From assembly GCA_035538795.1 (NCBI GenBank), contig DATLJS010000033.1, positions 1 to 64,000 on the forward strand: a DNA stretch of 64,000 bases, written 5' to 3'. The notes under the pieces are model-generated. The model saw only the letters and a program-made list of their open reading frames with translations. It ran no database searches and was not told the DNA's origin. The stretch is from JAJZGK01 sp035538795 (GTDB lineage Bacteria > Pseudomonadota > Alphaproteobacteria > Rhodospirillales > Magnetospirillaceae). How positions within the stretch are numbered: position 1 is the stretch's first letter; the number at the start of each line of letters is the position of its first letter. Below are positions 17,088 to 25,905 of this stretch, in pieces. Both the position numbers and the translations under genes were made by a program.

Positions 17088-17759
17088 TCAGATAGGCATG
17101 GGTTTGAAATCGGACGCCACCACGAAGCGGGCTTCGGTAATGGCGCGGATGTCGTCCACCGTCAGGCCGGGCAGAGCCTCCCGCAAAATCAGCCCGTCGC
17201 TGCCGACGTCGAACACCGCCTTATCGGTGATGATGGTCTTGACGCATTTGCGGCCCGTCAACGGCAGTTCGGTCCGGCGTTTGACCTTGCTGCTGCCCGC
17301 CTTGTCGATGTGCTGCAGGGCGGCGATGATGCGCGGCACGCCGTAGCACAGATCCATGGCTCCGCCGATGCCGGGCCACCAGTGGCCGTTGCGCAGAATG
17401 GCCCAATTGGCCAGATTGCCTTCCTCGTCCACTTCCAGCCCGCCCAGGATCGACGTTTTGATATAGCCGTTGCGCATGGCGCCGAACGAGGTGGTCAGCG
17501 ACATGTAGGCGGCGCCGGGACGAACCGTCATCGGGGCGCCGCTGGCGTTGGTGCGGTCGCTGTCGGCCTGGGACGCCGGAGGTTTCGCCGCCGCGCCGAT
17601 ACAGCCGTTTTCCGAATGCAGGAAAACGTTGACGCCGGGCGGCAGATAGTCGGCCGCCGTGGTGGGAATGCCGAAGCCGAGATTGATGACGTCGCCATCC
17701 TTCATTTCCAGGGCGCAGCGTTTGGCGATGATGACGCGGGAATCCAGTTTGTCGCTCAT
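17088..17759 (-). CDS. CoA-transferase family I, beta subunit
   Basis: The 223-residue subunit starts with MSDKLDSRVIIAKR and contains GFGIPTTAADYLP (28-40) and the SENG motif with catalytic Glu50, which forms the glutamyl-CoA intermediate. It pairs with the alpha subunit encoded just upstream, whose stop overlaps this start by four bases. Family members use acetoacetate (3-oxoacid) or other short-chain acids with succinyl-CoA; substrate cannot be read from the sequence. The true start is at 17759; the frame extends upstream into the alpha subunit gene but that is a shadow. Confidence 0.9.
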   Translation of the reverse strand: MSDKLDSRVIIAKRCALEMKDGDVINLGFGIPTTAADYLPPGVNVFLHSENGCIGAAAKPPASQADSDRTNASGAPMTVRPGAAYMSLTTSFGAMRNGYIKTSILGGLEVDEEGNLANWAILRNGHWWPGIGGAMDLCYGVPRIIAALQHIDKAGSSKVKRRTELPLTGRKCVKTIITDKAVFDVGSDGLILREALPGLTVDDIRAITEARFVVASDFKPMPI

Positions 17760-18523
17760 TCCGCCGCTCCTTCTTCCGGCTGGAGAATGCCCAGGCGGGT
17801 CCAGTTCTTGCGGTACAGCCGGTCCTGTTCGGCCAAGCTGTAGCCTTGGACCACGGCATCGACGAAGATGCCGGCGCAGCCGACGCGGTCGGGCGGGATG
17901 GCGCCTACGGGCACGATCTCGTTGACTTCGGCGATGGTGTAGGCGCCGGCCATGGCGATGTCGCATTGGTTCAAGACGCCGGTATGGCGAAACTCGACGT
18001 TGCCCAGCGGATCGGCCCGCCAGCCGCGGATGATGGAAACGTCGGCGCGCAGGGCTTCCTCGACGAAATATTCCTGGCCGTTCAGGCTGATTTTCTGCTT
18101 CGGCTCTTTCAATTCGGGGAAAATGCCTGGCTGATCCAGAATGCCGACGCCCACTGGCACCAGAATTCCGCCCAGCCCCATGCCGCCGGCACGGACTTTC
18201 TCCGCCCAGGTGCCCATGGGAAACAGCTGGCGCACCAGCATCGTGCCCGCGAGATAGGCGTCGGAACAGCCAGACGACGTGGCGGTGTGGGAGGAGATGA
18301 GTTCCTTGACCAGGCCGGTTTCAAACAGGCGGCCCATCAGGAAATTGTCCCGGTAGCCCGGGGTGCAGACAATGAGCGTGAGCTGGTCGATGGCGCGATC
18401 AACAATCCACTCAATGGATTTCGCCGGTTGACCGGCTCCGACAAACTCCCCAAGCATCAGACGGATGCCGCTTCGCACATGCGAAAGGGCTTCATCTATG
18501 GGTATCACCTTTCCATTGGACAT
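17756..18523 (-). CDS. CoA-transferase family I, alpha subunit
   Basis: The 255-residue subunit follows a GGGAG ribosome-binding site. Typical features are a glycine-rich CoA-binding segment MGLGGILVPVGVGI (about 114-127) and the ALRADVSIIRGWRADPLGNVE region. The N-terminus (IPIDEALSHVRSGIRLMLGEFVG) is less glycine-rich than in standard 3-oxoacid transferases, so the substrate may differ. It is the first gene of a two-gene operon with the beta subunit. Confidence 0.88.
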   Translation of the reverse strand: MSNGKVIPIDEALSHVRSGIRLMLGEFVGAGQPAKSIEWIVDRAIDQLTLIVCTPGYRDNFLMGRLFETGLVKELISSHTATSSGCSDAYLAGTMLVRQLFPMGTWAEKVRAGGMGLGGILVPVGVGILDQPGIFPELKEPKQKISLNGQEYFVEEALRADVSIIRGWRADPLGNVEFRHTGVLNQCDIAMAGAYTIAEVNEIVPVGAIPPDRVGCAGIFVDAVVQGYSLAEQDRLYRKNWTRLGILQPEEGAAE

Positions 18524-18622
18524 TTTTTTGTTGTCTCCCGGTTTCAGCGAAAAAATACCTATCGTCTTAGAGGTTTTCCTTTCCGATGTTGGGGAATTTT
18601 GGGGTTCCTGATTGTTTATCTT

Positions 18623-18635
18623 ATACTTTAAGTAT
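18623..18635. promoter_or_regulatory. Palindrome upstream of the CoA-transferase operon
   Basis: ATACTTTAAGTAT is a perfect 13-base palindrome in an AT-rich stretch 100 bases before the operon start. It is a candidate regulator-binding site; no known consensus is matched exactly. Confidence 0.3.
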
Positions 18636-18681
18636 CAACCTTAGTTTTTATCCTGTGTATAGGCCAAAGGTTGTGCTGGCG

Positions 18682-19881
18682 CTAAATCCGGGCCAGGGCC
18701 TGGGCGCAGGCGGCTCCCAGCAGCACCACCAGCCAAGGCGGAGTTTTCCAGATTTGCAGAAGGATGAATGCGGCCAGCGTCAGCGAAAAGTCTTTGGGCG
18801 CGGCGACGGCGCTGGTCCAGACCGGGTGGTAAAGGGCGGCTAGCAGCAGCCCGACCACGGCGGCGTTGACGCCGCTCAGGGCGGCCTGGAGCGGCGGGCG
18901 TTGCCGCAGATCGTCCCAGAACGGCATCAGTCCGGCCAGCAGCAGGAAGGACGGAAGATAGATGGCCAGCAATCCCATCAAGCCGCCGCGCCATCCGCCG
19001 TCCAGCACCCCGAGATAGGCGGCGAAGGTGAACAGAGGGCCGGGCATCGCCTGGGCGGCGCCATATCCGACCAGAAACGCGTCGTTGCTGACCCAGCCTG
19101 ACGGCACCACGGTTTCCTGTAGCAGCGGCAACACTACGTGGCCGCCGCCGAACACCAAGGCGCCAGAGCGGAAAAAGCCGCTGAAAAGGGCAAGGTCGTG
19201 ACTGCCGGTCAAAGCCGCCAGGGACGGCAGGCCGGTCAGCAGCAAGGTGAAGGCCAGCAATGCGGCCACGGCGAGACCTTTGCCGCGGCGGCTGGTGTTG
19301 CCGTTGCCGGCGGCAGGCCGGCGGCCGCTGCCATCGCCGGAGCGGTAAGCGGCCAGACCGACGGTGCCGCCCAGCACGATGGCGGCGACCTGTCCCAGGG
19401 ATGTGGGAACGAACAGGGCCAGCATGGTGGCGACGGCGGCCATGGTGATGCGCGGACGATCGGGGCACAGGCTGCGCGCCATGCCCCAGACGGCCTGGGC
19501 CACGACGGCGACGGCCACCAGCTTCAATCCGTGCAGCCAGGGTTGGCGGGTCAGATCGCCCAGCAGACCGACGCCATAGGCAAAGGTCATCAAAGCCAGG
19601 GCCGAAGGCAGGGTGAACCCGACCCAGGCGGCTACGGCTCCCCAAAGACCGGCGCGGTGCTGCCCCAGCGCCAGGCCAACCTGACTGCTGGTGGGGCCGG
19701 GCATGAACTGGCAAAGGGCGACCATGTCGGCGAAGTCGTTCTCGTTCAACCAGCGCCGCCGTTCGACCAGTTCGCTGCGGAAGTAACCCAGATGCGCCAC
19801 CGGGCCGCCAAAGCTGGTCAGGCCCAGCCGGGTGAAGACGCTGAGAACTTCGGCGGCGGCACGGATGCGGGACGAAGGCAT
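18682..19881 (-). CDS. chrA: Chromate transporter ChrA (two CHR domains)
   Basis: The 399-residue membrane protein has the duplicated CHR architecture. The first half carries TSFGGPVAHLGYF (22-34) and FMPGPTSSQVGLALG (59-73), the second half FGGGHVVLPLLQE and AAQAMPGPLF. It exports chromate by proton or other exchange and protects against chromate and sulphate-analogue stress. It appears to be transcribed alone, downstream of a terminator that ends the D,D-carboxypeptidase gene. Confidence 0.92.
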   Translation of the reverse strand: MPSSRIRAAAEVLSVFTRLGLTSFGGPVAHLGYFRSELVERRRWLNENDFADMVALCQFMPGPTSSQVGLALGQHRAGLWGAVAAWVGFTLPSALALMTFAYGVGLLGDLTRQPWLHGLKLVAVAVVAQAVWGMARSLCPDRPRITMAAVATMLALFVPTSLGQVAAIVLGGTVGLAAYRSGDGSGRRPAAGNGNTSRRGKGLAVAALLAFTLLLTGLPSLAALTGSHDLALFSGFFRSGALVFGGGHVVLPLLQETVVPSGWVSNDAFLVGYGAAQAMPGPLFTFAAYLGVLDGGWRGGLMGLLAIYLPSFLLLAGLMPFWDDLRQRPPLQAALSGVNAAVVGLLLAALYHPVWTSAVAAPKDFSLTLAAFILLQIWKTPPWLVVLLGAACAQALARI

Positions 19882-19897
19882 GTGGAGGCCCTTAGCA

Positions 19898-19933
19898 AAA
19901 CAGGCGCCGGATCCTTGCGGGCGGCGCCTGTTT
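19898..19933 (-). terminator. Terminator of the D,D-carboxypeptidase gene
   Basis: AAACAGGCGCCG (19898-19909) and CGGCGCCTGTTT (19922-19933) form a 12-bp stem. On the minus strand it is followed by TTTTGC. It lies 26 bases past the carboxypeptidase stop and just before chrA. Confidence 0.75.
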
Positions 19934-19958
19934 CGTGGTCATGGATAAGATTAAAAAG

Positions 19959-21299
19959 TCAGCGAGAGGCGACGCTGACCCCGCTTTTGATCACCGAGCA
20001 ACTGGTGTGCGCCTTGGTCAGGCGCTTGCAGGCGGCGCGGGCGTCGTCCTCGGCCAGGCCGATCACGCGGGCGCGGTACATTTGGTGCGCTCCTTGCTTG
20101 GCCTTGGCCACGGAAAGGTCGCCGTCGGCCACCAGCTTGCCCAACTTGTGCATGGCGGCGGTGGCGGCCTGCCTGGCCTTGGCCTGCTGGGCGTAAGCGC
20201 CCACCTGGATGCCCCAATTGTCGTCGTCCTCGGCGTCGCCGGCTTCCACCGGCGCGGCGCGGCGTGGTTTGGCGGCTGCCAGCTTGGCCTGGGCCGTCTT
20301 GGACGCGGCCATGGCTTTCATGACGTGCTGGGTGGGGGCGTCCTCGTCCTCGTCGTCGGCTGCGGCGACAGCCTTGCGGCCGGCATGCTTCGGCGCGGCT
20401 TCCTCCTCGCCGTCGATGCCGGCGGTGCCGGTCTGTTCGGGCATCTCCGCCAATTCGACGCCGGCCGAGCCGGGGGTGCGGGCGAAGGCGGCGTCCAGCA
20501 GCTTGGCCATGTGCTTGTCGCGGGCGGGGGCCGAAGTGCCGCCGAACACCACGCCGATCAGGCGACGGTCGTTGCGTTTGGCCGAGGCCACCAGATTGAA
20601 GCCCGAGGCGGCGATATAGCCGGTCTTCAGACCGTCCATCCCCTGATACCACTCCATCATGTGGTTGTGGTTGCGCATGGTTTCGCCGTTGTAGGTGAAG
20701 GTGCGCGTCGAGAAATAGCGATATTCCCTGGGGTGGTTGCGCATCATGGCGCGGGCCAGGGTGATCATGTCGCGGGCCGAGCTGAACTGGCCCAGATTCG
20801 GCAGGCCGGAGGCATTGCGGAACGTGGTCTGGCGCATGCCCAGTTCATGAGCCTTGCGGGTCATCATTTCGGCGAAGGCCGGCTCCGAGCCGCCGATATA
20901 TTCGCCGACGGTGACGGCGGCGTCGTTGGCCGACTTGGTGCACAGACCCAGAATGGCGTCCTCGACCTCGATGGTCTGGCCGGGGCGAAGCCCCAGCTTG
21001 GACGGCGACTGGCCGGCGGCATGCGCCGAAACCGGCATGCGGTCGGTCAGCTTGATCTTGCCGGCTTCGATCTGGTCGAACAGCAGGTACAAAGTCATCA
21101 GCTTGGTCAACGAAGCCGGATAGTTCCGGTTGTCGGCATTGACGGAATGCAGCACTTCGCCGGTGTCGGCGTCGACCACCATCGATGCGTATTTCGCTTG
21201 CGCCGGTTGGGCGCTGGCGACGGCGAAAAAGCCGCAAACGGCCAAAGCCGCGATACCCTTGTGAAAGAAGGCGGTGAAGAAAGTCTTGCGGGCGGGCAA
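19959..21299 (-). CDS. D-alanyl-D-alanine carboxypeptidase with C-terminal SPOR domain
   Basis: The 446-residue protein has a signal peptide (about 1-35) and the PBP5-type active-site motifs SLTK (Ser63, Lys66), SAN (123-125) and KTG (225-227). Residues 285-365 are low complexity, and a SPOR domain (about 368-446) binds denuded septal glycan. It trims pentapeptide stems in the periplasm, and the SPOR domain should direct it to the division site. The start is TTG, chosen because AGGACGAG precedes it and the signal peptide begins there. It is a single gene closed by a hairpin terminator. Confidence 0.9.
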   Translation of the reverse strand: MPARKTFFTAFFHKGIAALAVCGFFAVASAQPAQAKYASMVVDADTGEVLHSVNADNRNYPASLTKLMTLYLLFDQIEAGKIKLTDRMPVSAHAAGQSPSKLGLRPGQTIEVEDAILGLCTKSANDAAVTVGEYIGGSEPAFAEMMTRKAHELGMRQTTFRNASGLPNLGQFSSARDMITLARAMMRNHPREYRYFSTRTFTYNGETMRNHNHMMEWYQGMDGLKTGYIAASGFNLVASAKRNDRRLIGVVFGGTSAPARDKHMAKLLDAAFARTPGSAGVELAEMPEQTGTAGIDGEEEAAPKHAGRKAVAAADDEDEDAPTQHVMKAMAASKTAQAKLAAAKPRRAAPVEAGDAEDDDNWGIQVGAYAQQAKARQAATAAMHKLGKLVADGDLSVAKAKQGAHQMYRARVIGLAEDDARAACKRLTKAHTSCSVIKSGVSVASR

Positions 21300-21547
21300 T
21301 TTCTCGTCCTATTGCTTGCGGGTGGCCGACCGAAAACGGGCGAAAAAGTCATATTTTCACCATAAGAAATCCTGATTCGGATGTCCACTGTTTGGGCGCT
21401 TTGAGGGTAAGTTTTTTTCAAGGTGATTCCCGTGCCTGAGTCTGGGCGGTCTAGGAGCGGCTTGTTAAGGTTTCAGTAACCAGCAGGAGTCGAGTCCCAT
21501 CCTTGACTGATTCGGTTCGGAATTGGATTGAAAAAGGAATAGGCAAG

Positions 21548-22231
21548 ATGCGTAACAAATTGTCGGCAGCTCTTTTGGTTACTCTTTCAAGCTTGGGAGT
21601 TGCAGGCTGTGAATACCATGGCAGCGGCATGGACAATCCCATCGGCCGCAAGGTGGTATGGTTTTCGTTCCTGTCGGGCGACGATATCCGCGAAAACTGC
21701 AAGCCGGGCGCGCCCGACCGCATGCGGGTCGTCTATAACGGCCGCTGGATGGAGCAGGTTCGTGTTTACGAGGTCTCGGGCCGTGCTCCCTATTTGCTAG
21801 ACCAGCGGGTGATCGGTCCGGCGGATCTCAGCCACTTCAATCTGGATACCGCCATCGAGCCGCTGACGGGCAAGACCGCCCTGTCGGAACTGACGGCCGC
21901 CCAATATCAGACGGTGGCCGCCTCCTTGGACGCCGCCATCGCCGCGCATCCGCCCAAGGTCGATGAAATGATGGCCAGCGACAGCTTCTATTGGGTGGCT
22001 TCGGCCTGCCGCGGCGGCAAGTTCACATTCGGCGCCTGGCAATACGGCAAGCCCGGCTATGCGGAATTGGGTTTCCCTTCCCAGTTGTTGGCCGCCGACC
22101 GCACGGGCGTCGCCGTCAACCCCGCTCACGATCCCGACAGCTTCGATCTGTCGAACAAGCCGAAAGCCGACAAAGAACGTTGGTATCTGCGGATTTATGC
22201 CGATCGGGTAGGGGGTGGTATCGGTTTCTGA
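21548..22231 (+). CDS. Putative lipoprotein of unknown function
   Basis: The 227-residue protein has a lipoprotein signal with lipobox GVAGC (Cys21). The mature part is soluble with features VVWFSFLSGDDIRENC and CRGGKFTFGAWQYGKPGY, and two Cys that could pair. The start at 21548 is used because it begins the signal sequence directly; an upstream in-frame codon at 21503 would add 15 polar residues before it. Divergent from the carboxypeptidase across about 250 bases that hold no other gene. Family not recognised. Confidence 0.75.
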   Translation: MRNKLSAALLVTLSSLGVAGCEYHGSGMDNPIGRKVVWFSFLSGDDIRENCKPGAPDRMRVVYNGRWMEQVRVYEVSGRAPYLLDQRVIGPADLSHFNLDTAIEPLTGKTALSELTAAQYQTVAASLDAAIAAHPPKVDEMMASDSFYWVASACRGGKFTFGAWQYGKPGYAELGFPSQLLAADRTGVAVNPAHDPDSFDLSNKPKADKERWYLRIYADRVGGGIGF

Positions 22232-22259
22232 TAGCCGGAAGTCTGACTAATTATGATGA

Positions 22260-22332
22260 TTGTGTTGCGCCGCACAAAAAACTGTTGACAGTGGTTTGTG
22301 CGGTGCTGCATATGCAAATTGTTGCAGCGCAA
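22260..22332 (+). promoter_or_regulatory. phaP promoter region with TGC-rich palindromes
   Basis: TTGACA (22285-22290) and CATATG (22309-22314), 18 bases apart, form a plausible promoter. Two perfect palindromes overlap or follow it: TGCATATGCA (22307-22316) and TTGCAGCGCAA (22322-22332). A third repeat, TTGTG/CACAA (22260-22277), lies upstream. PhaR repressors of alphaproteobacteria bind TGC/GCA-type palindromes at phasin promoters, so these are candidate PhaR sites. Confidence 0.45.
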
Positions 22333-22406
22333 AATGCGTTAAGGTTGAGAGAAAAGACCGGGCATTTGCGCCGCTGAAATCATCATCAGGCCAGGAGCTG
22401 ACGACC

Positions 22407-22961
22407 ATGACCACCGCCAAGACCGCCAAGCCCACTCCGACCCCCGCCGCCGACGCCGTCAAGCAGATCGAAGAGGTTGTTGCCGTCCACAAGGAGACCA
22501 TCGAGAGCGTGGTCAAGGCCGGCGCCGATGTCGCCAGCAAGGGCGTGGACAAGGCCGTCAGCCTGACCAAGGAGCATGTGGACGCCGCCGCCAAGGCTCA
22601 CTCCGCCGCTTTCCAGGGTTATGAAGACATCCTGAGCTTCTCGAAGGACAACATCGACGCGCTGGTCAAGTCCTCCAGCATCCTGGCCCGCGGCCTGCAG
22701 GATCTGTCGAAGTCCCTGGTCACGCTGACCCAGGCCCAGATCGACGAATCCGTCGCCGCCAGCAAGGCCTTGGCTTCGGCCAAGACCCTGCGCGAAGTGA
22801 TCGACCTGTCGTCGTCGCTGACCAAGACCAACTTCGACAAGCTGGTCGCCGAAGGCACCAAGCTGCAGCAACTGACCGCCAAGCTGGCCGAGGAAGCCGC
22901 CGCTCCCATCGCCAGCCGCGTCGAGGCCACCGTGGCCCGCGTGACGAAGAACGCCGCTTAA
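22407..22961 (+). CDS. phaP: Phasin (PHA granule-associated protein)
   Basis: The 184-residue protein is almost entirely amphipathic helix, rich in Ala, Lys, Ser and Thr, with no Cys. The core (about 70-150, including FQGYEDILSFSKDNIDALVKSS split over 69-91) matches the phasin_2 family. It coats poly-3-hydroxybutyrate granules and controls their size. The ATG at 22407 follows AGGAG. It is monocistronic, with hairpins after the stop, and lies about 20 kb from phaC. Expression probably tracks polymer content through PhaR. Confidence 0.9.
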   Translation: MTTAKTAKPTPTPAADAVKQIEEVVAVHKETIESVVKAGADVASKGVDKAVSLTKEHVDAAAKAHSAAFQGYEDILSFSKDNIDALVKSSSILARGLQDLSKSLVTLTQAQIDESVAASKALASAKTLREVIDLSSSLTKTNFDKLVAEGTKLQQLTAKLAEEAAAPIASRVEATVARVTKNAA

Positions 22962-22979
22962 TTCAAGCGCGCAGGATAG

Positions 22980-23046
22980 GGCGGGACTTTTTCCGGTCCC
23001 GCCTCTATAAAGCCTCTCGGCCCGGTGGAGCATCTCCGCCGGGCCG
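22980..23046 (+). terminator. Two hairpins after phaP
   Basis: GGCGGGAC/GTCCCGCC (22980-23003) is an 8-bp stem. CGGCCCGG/CCGGGCCG (23018-23046), extended inside by GGAG/CTCC, is a stronger stem, followed after a few bases by TTTT. Together they probably end the phaP transcript. Confidence 0.55.
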
Positions 23047-23182
23047 AAGCCGTTTTCAGATCAAGACGTGGATAATGACGATGTCGCACAGCTTCTTGCG
23101 CAATGGGGGCTTTTCATCCGCCGAAACGAACCAATATTATAGTTGTGTTCCGGCTGAGACAGTGGTGAGCCTTGAGTTCCGA

Positions 23183-23518
23183 ATGAGCGCAGACGACGAT
23201 CAAACCAACGATAACGATGGCGGCCCCCAGAACGGCGTGGTCATAAAGACCCGTCCCAAGACGAAGCGGCCTTCGATGTACAAGGTTCTGATGCTGAACG
23301 ACGACTACACTCCCATGGAGTTCGTCATTCACGTTCTGGAGCGCTATTTCGGCAAGGGCCATGAAGAGGCCACGCAAATCATGATGCATGTGCATCAGCG
23401 CGGGGTCGGTGTCTGTGGCGTGTACACATATGAGGTGGCGGAGACGAAGGTGACGCAGGTCATGGACTTGGCCCGGCAGAACCAGCATCCGCTTCAGTGT
23501 ACCATAGAGAAGGATTAG
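23183..23518 (+). CDS. clpS: ATP-dependent Clp protease adaptor ClpS
   Basis: The 111-residue adaptor delivers N-degron substrates to ClpAP. The conserved core MYKVLMLNDDYTPMEFVIHVL is present (starting near residue 32; the NDDYTPM part forms the N-end pocket), followed by MMHVHQRGVGVCGVYTYEVAETK. The acidic flexible N-terminus is normal. The ATG at 23183 gives typical length; a longer upstream frame is not needed. The stop abuts the clpA start. Confidence 0.95.
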   Translation: MSADDDQTNDNDGGPQNGVVIKTRPKTKRPSMYKVLMLNDDYTPMEFVIHVLERYFGKGHEEATQIMMHVHQRGVGVCGVYTYEVAETKVTQVMDLARQNQHPLQCTIEKD

Positions 23519-25816
23519 ATGCCGATGCTGTCGCGGAATCTCGAACAAAGCCTTCACCGAGCCCTGACCCTGGCCACTGAACGCCATCACGAATACGCGA
23601 CCCTGGAGCATCTTCTGCTCTCGATGACAGAGGACCAGGACGCCGTCGCGGTCTTGAGGGCGTGCAACGTCGACATCGAGCGGCTGCGCCGCGACCTGAC
23701 GGAATTCGTCGATTCCGCTCTGGCCGATCTGGTTACGGCGAAATCGGGAGAACCCAAGCCCACCGCCGGTTTTCAGCGAGTCGTGCAGCGGGCCGCCATT
23801 CATGTCCAGTCCTCGGGGCGCGAGGAAGTGACCGGCGCCAACGTGGTGGTCGCCCTGTTCTCGGAACGGGAATCCCATGCCGTCTATTTCCTGCAACTTC
23901 AGGACATGACCCGTCTGGACGCGGTGAACTACATTTCTCACGGCATCGCCAAAGCCGCCGGCAAGAGCCAGCAGCGCACGGTGTTCGGCGCCGACGACGA
24001 GGCCAAGGCCGAGAACGTGGTGAAGAAGGGCAAGGAAGCCCTGACCGCCTATTGCGTCGATCTCAACCAGAAGGCCGAAATCGGCAAGATCGATCCGCTG
24101 ATCGGCCGTGAGCACGAGATCGAACGCACCATTCAGATTCTCTGCCGCCGTTCGAAGAACAATCCCCTGTATGTCGGCGATCCGGGCGTCGGCAAGACGG
24201 CCATTGCCGAGGGGCTGGCTCTGCGCATCATCAAGGGCGAGGTGCCGGAAGTTCTGCGCAACGCCGTGATCTATTCCCTGGATATGGGATCGCTGCTGGC
24301 CGGCACCCGCTATCGCGGCGATTTCGAGGAACGGCTGAAGGCGGTGGTTTCGGAACTGGAAGCTTTGGACGGGGCCATCCTGTTCATCGACGAAATCCAT
24401 ACGGTGATCGGCGCCGGGGCCACGTCCGGCGGGTCCATGGACGCCTCGAATCTGCTAAAGCCGGCCCTGGCTTCGGGCGCGTTGCGCTGCATCGGCTCGA
24501 CCACCTATAAGGAATTCCGCAATCACTTCGAGAAGGATCGGGCGCTGGTCCGCCGTTTCCAGAAAATCGACGTCAACGAACCGTCGGTCGAAGATGCGGT
24601 GAAAATCCTCCACGGTCTGAAGCCTTACTACGAATCCTTCCATAAGGTGCGCTACACCAACGACGCCATTCGTTCGGCGGTGGAACTGTCGGCCCGCTAT
24701 ATCGGCGACCGCAAGCTGCCCGACAAGGCCATCGACGTGATCGACGAAGTCGGCGCCTCGCGCATGCTGCTGCCGGAATCCAAGCGTCGCAAGACGGTGA
24801 CGGTGAAGGACATCGAGGAGATCATCGCCAAGATCGCCCGCATCCCGCCCAAGAGCGTGTCAACCAACGACATGGAAATGCTGCGTTCGCTGGAACGGGA
24901 TCTGAAGACCATGGTCTTCGGTCAGGAAAAGGCCATCGAGGCTTTGGCTTCGGCCATCAAGCTGGCCCGCGCCGGTCTGCGCGAACCGGAAAAGCCAATC
25001 GGCAATTACCTGTTCTCCGGCCCCACCGGCGTCGGCAAGACCGAAGTGGCCCGCCAGTTGGCCAAGATTCTCGGCATCGAACTGATCCGCTTCGACATGT
25101 CGGAATATATGGAGCGCCATTCGGTGTCTCGCCTGATCGGCGCGCCGCCGGGATATGTCGGCTTCGACCAGGGCGGTCTTCTGACCGATTCGGTGGATCA
25201 GCATCCCCATTCGGTGCTGCTGCTGGACGAGATCGAGAAGGCGCATCCCGACCTGTTCAACATCCTGTTGCAGGTGATGGACCACGGCAAGCTGACTGAT
25301 CACAACGGTAAGAATGTCGATTTCCGCAACGTGATCCTGATCATGACCACCAACGCCGGAGCCGCCGACATGGCCAAGCCCGCCATCGGTTTTGGCCGCG
25401 AAGCGCGGATCGGCGACGATCAGGAGGCCATCCAGCGGCTGTTTACGCCGGAATTCCGCAACCGCCTGGATGCGGTGATCCCCTTCGGCGCCTTGCAGCC
25501 GGAAGTGGTTTCGCGGGTGGTGGACAAATTCATCATCCAACTGGAAACCCAGTTGGGCGACCGCGACGTGTCGTTCGAGCTGACCGAGGCGGCCCGCAAA
25601 TGGCTGGCCGAAAAAGGGTACGACAAGCTCAACGGCGCCCGCCCGCTGGCCCGCGTCATTCAAGAGCACATCAAGAAGCCGCTGGCCGAGGAACTGCTGT
25701 TCGGCAAGCTGTCCAAGGGCGGCGTGGTCAAGGTGGATGTCGGTGACGGCGGCCTGACCTTCGCCTTCGAAGAGCATCACCGTCCGGCCGCCAAGGAACC
25801 GGAACTGGTGGAATAA
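23519..25816 (+). CDS. clpA: ATP-dependent Clp protease ATP-binding subunit ClpA
   Basis: The 765-residue AAA+ unfoldase has an N-terminal substrate-binding domain (1-145). D1 has Walker A GDPGVGKT near 220 and Walker B ILFIDEIH; D2 has Walker A GPTGVGKT near 501 and LLLDEIEKAH. It unfolds proteins into ClpP and partners with ClpS from the abutting upstream gene. The first ATG lies directly after the clpS stop; a second ATG two codons later is possible. A strong terminator follows 32 bases after the stop. Confidence 0.97.
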   Translation: MPMLSRNLEQSLHRALTLATERHHEYATLEHLLLSMTEDQDAVAVLRACNVDIERLRRDLTEFVDSALADLVTAKSGEPKPTAGFQRVVQRAAIHVQSSGREEVTGANVVVALFSERESHAVYFLQLQDMTRLDAVNYISHGIAKAAGKSQQRTVFGADDEAKAENVVKKGKEALTAYCVDLNQKAEIGKIDPLIGREHEIERTIQILCRRSKNNPLYVGDPGVGKTAIAEGLALRIIKGEVPEVLRNAVIYSLDMGSLLAGTRYRGDFEERLKAVVSELEALDGAILFIDEIHTVIGAGATSGGSMDASNLLKPALASGALRCIGSTTYKEFRNHFEKDRALVRRFQKIDVNEPSVEDAVKILHGLKPYYESFHKVRYTNDAIRSAVELSARYIGDRKLPDKAIDVIDEVGASRMLLPESKRRKTVTVKDIEEIIAKIARIPPKSVSTNDMEMLRSLERDLKTMVFGQEKAIEALASAIKLARAGLREPEKPIGNYLFSGPTGVGKTEVARQLAKILGIELIRFDMSEYMERHSVSRLIGAPPGYVGFDQGGLLTDSVDQHPHSVLLLDEIEKAHPDLFNILLQVMDHGKLTDHNGKNVDFRNVILIMTTNAGAADMAKPAIGFGREARIGDDQEAIQRLFTPEFRNRLDAVIPFGALQPEVVSRVVDKFIIQLETQLGDRDVSFELTEAARKWLAEKGYDKLNGARPLARVIQEHIKKPLAEELLFGKLSKGGVVKVDVGDGGLTFAFEEHHRPAAKEPELVE

Positions 25817-25848
25817 GCATCATTCAACCTGGGGGCAGGTTGACAAGG

Positions 25849-25880
25849 AAAAGGCCGGAGGGGAAACCCTCCGGCCTTTT
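25849..25880 (+). terminator. Rho-independent terminator after clpA, bidirectional
   Basis: A 14-bp perfect stem, AAAAGGCCGGAGGG (25849-25862) with CCCTCCGGCCTTTT (25867-25880), closes a GAAA tetraloop. Flanking A and T tracts allow it to serve clpA and the convergent gene ending at 25906. Confidence 0.93.
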
Positions 25881-25905
25881 CGTCATTCCCAGACGGGGGA
25901 TGGAG

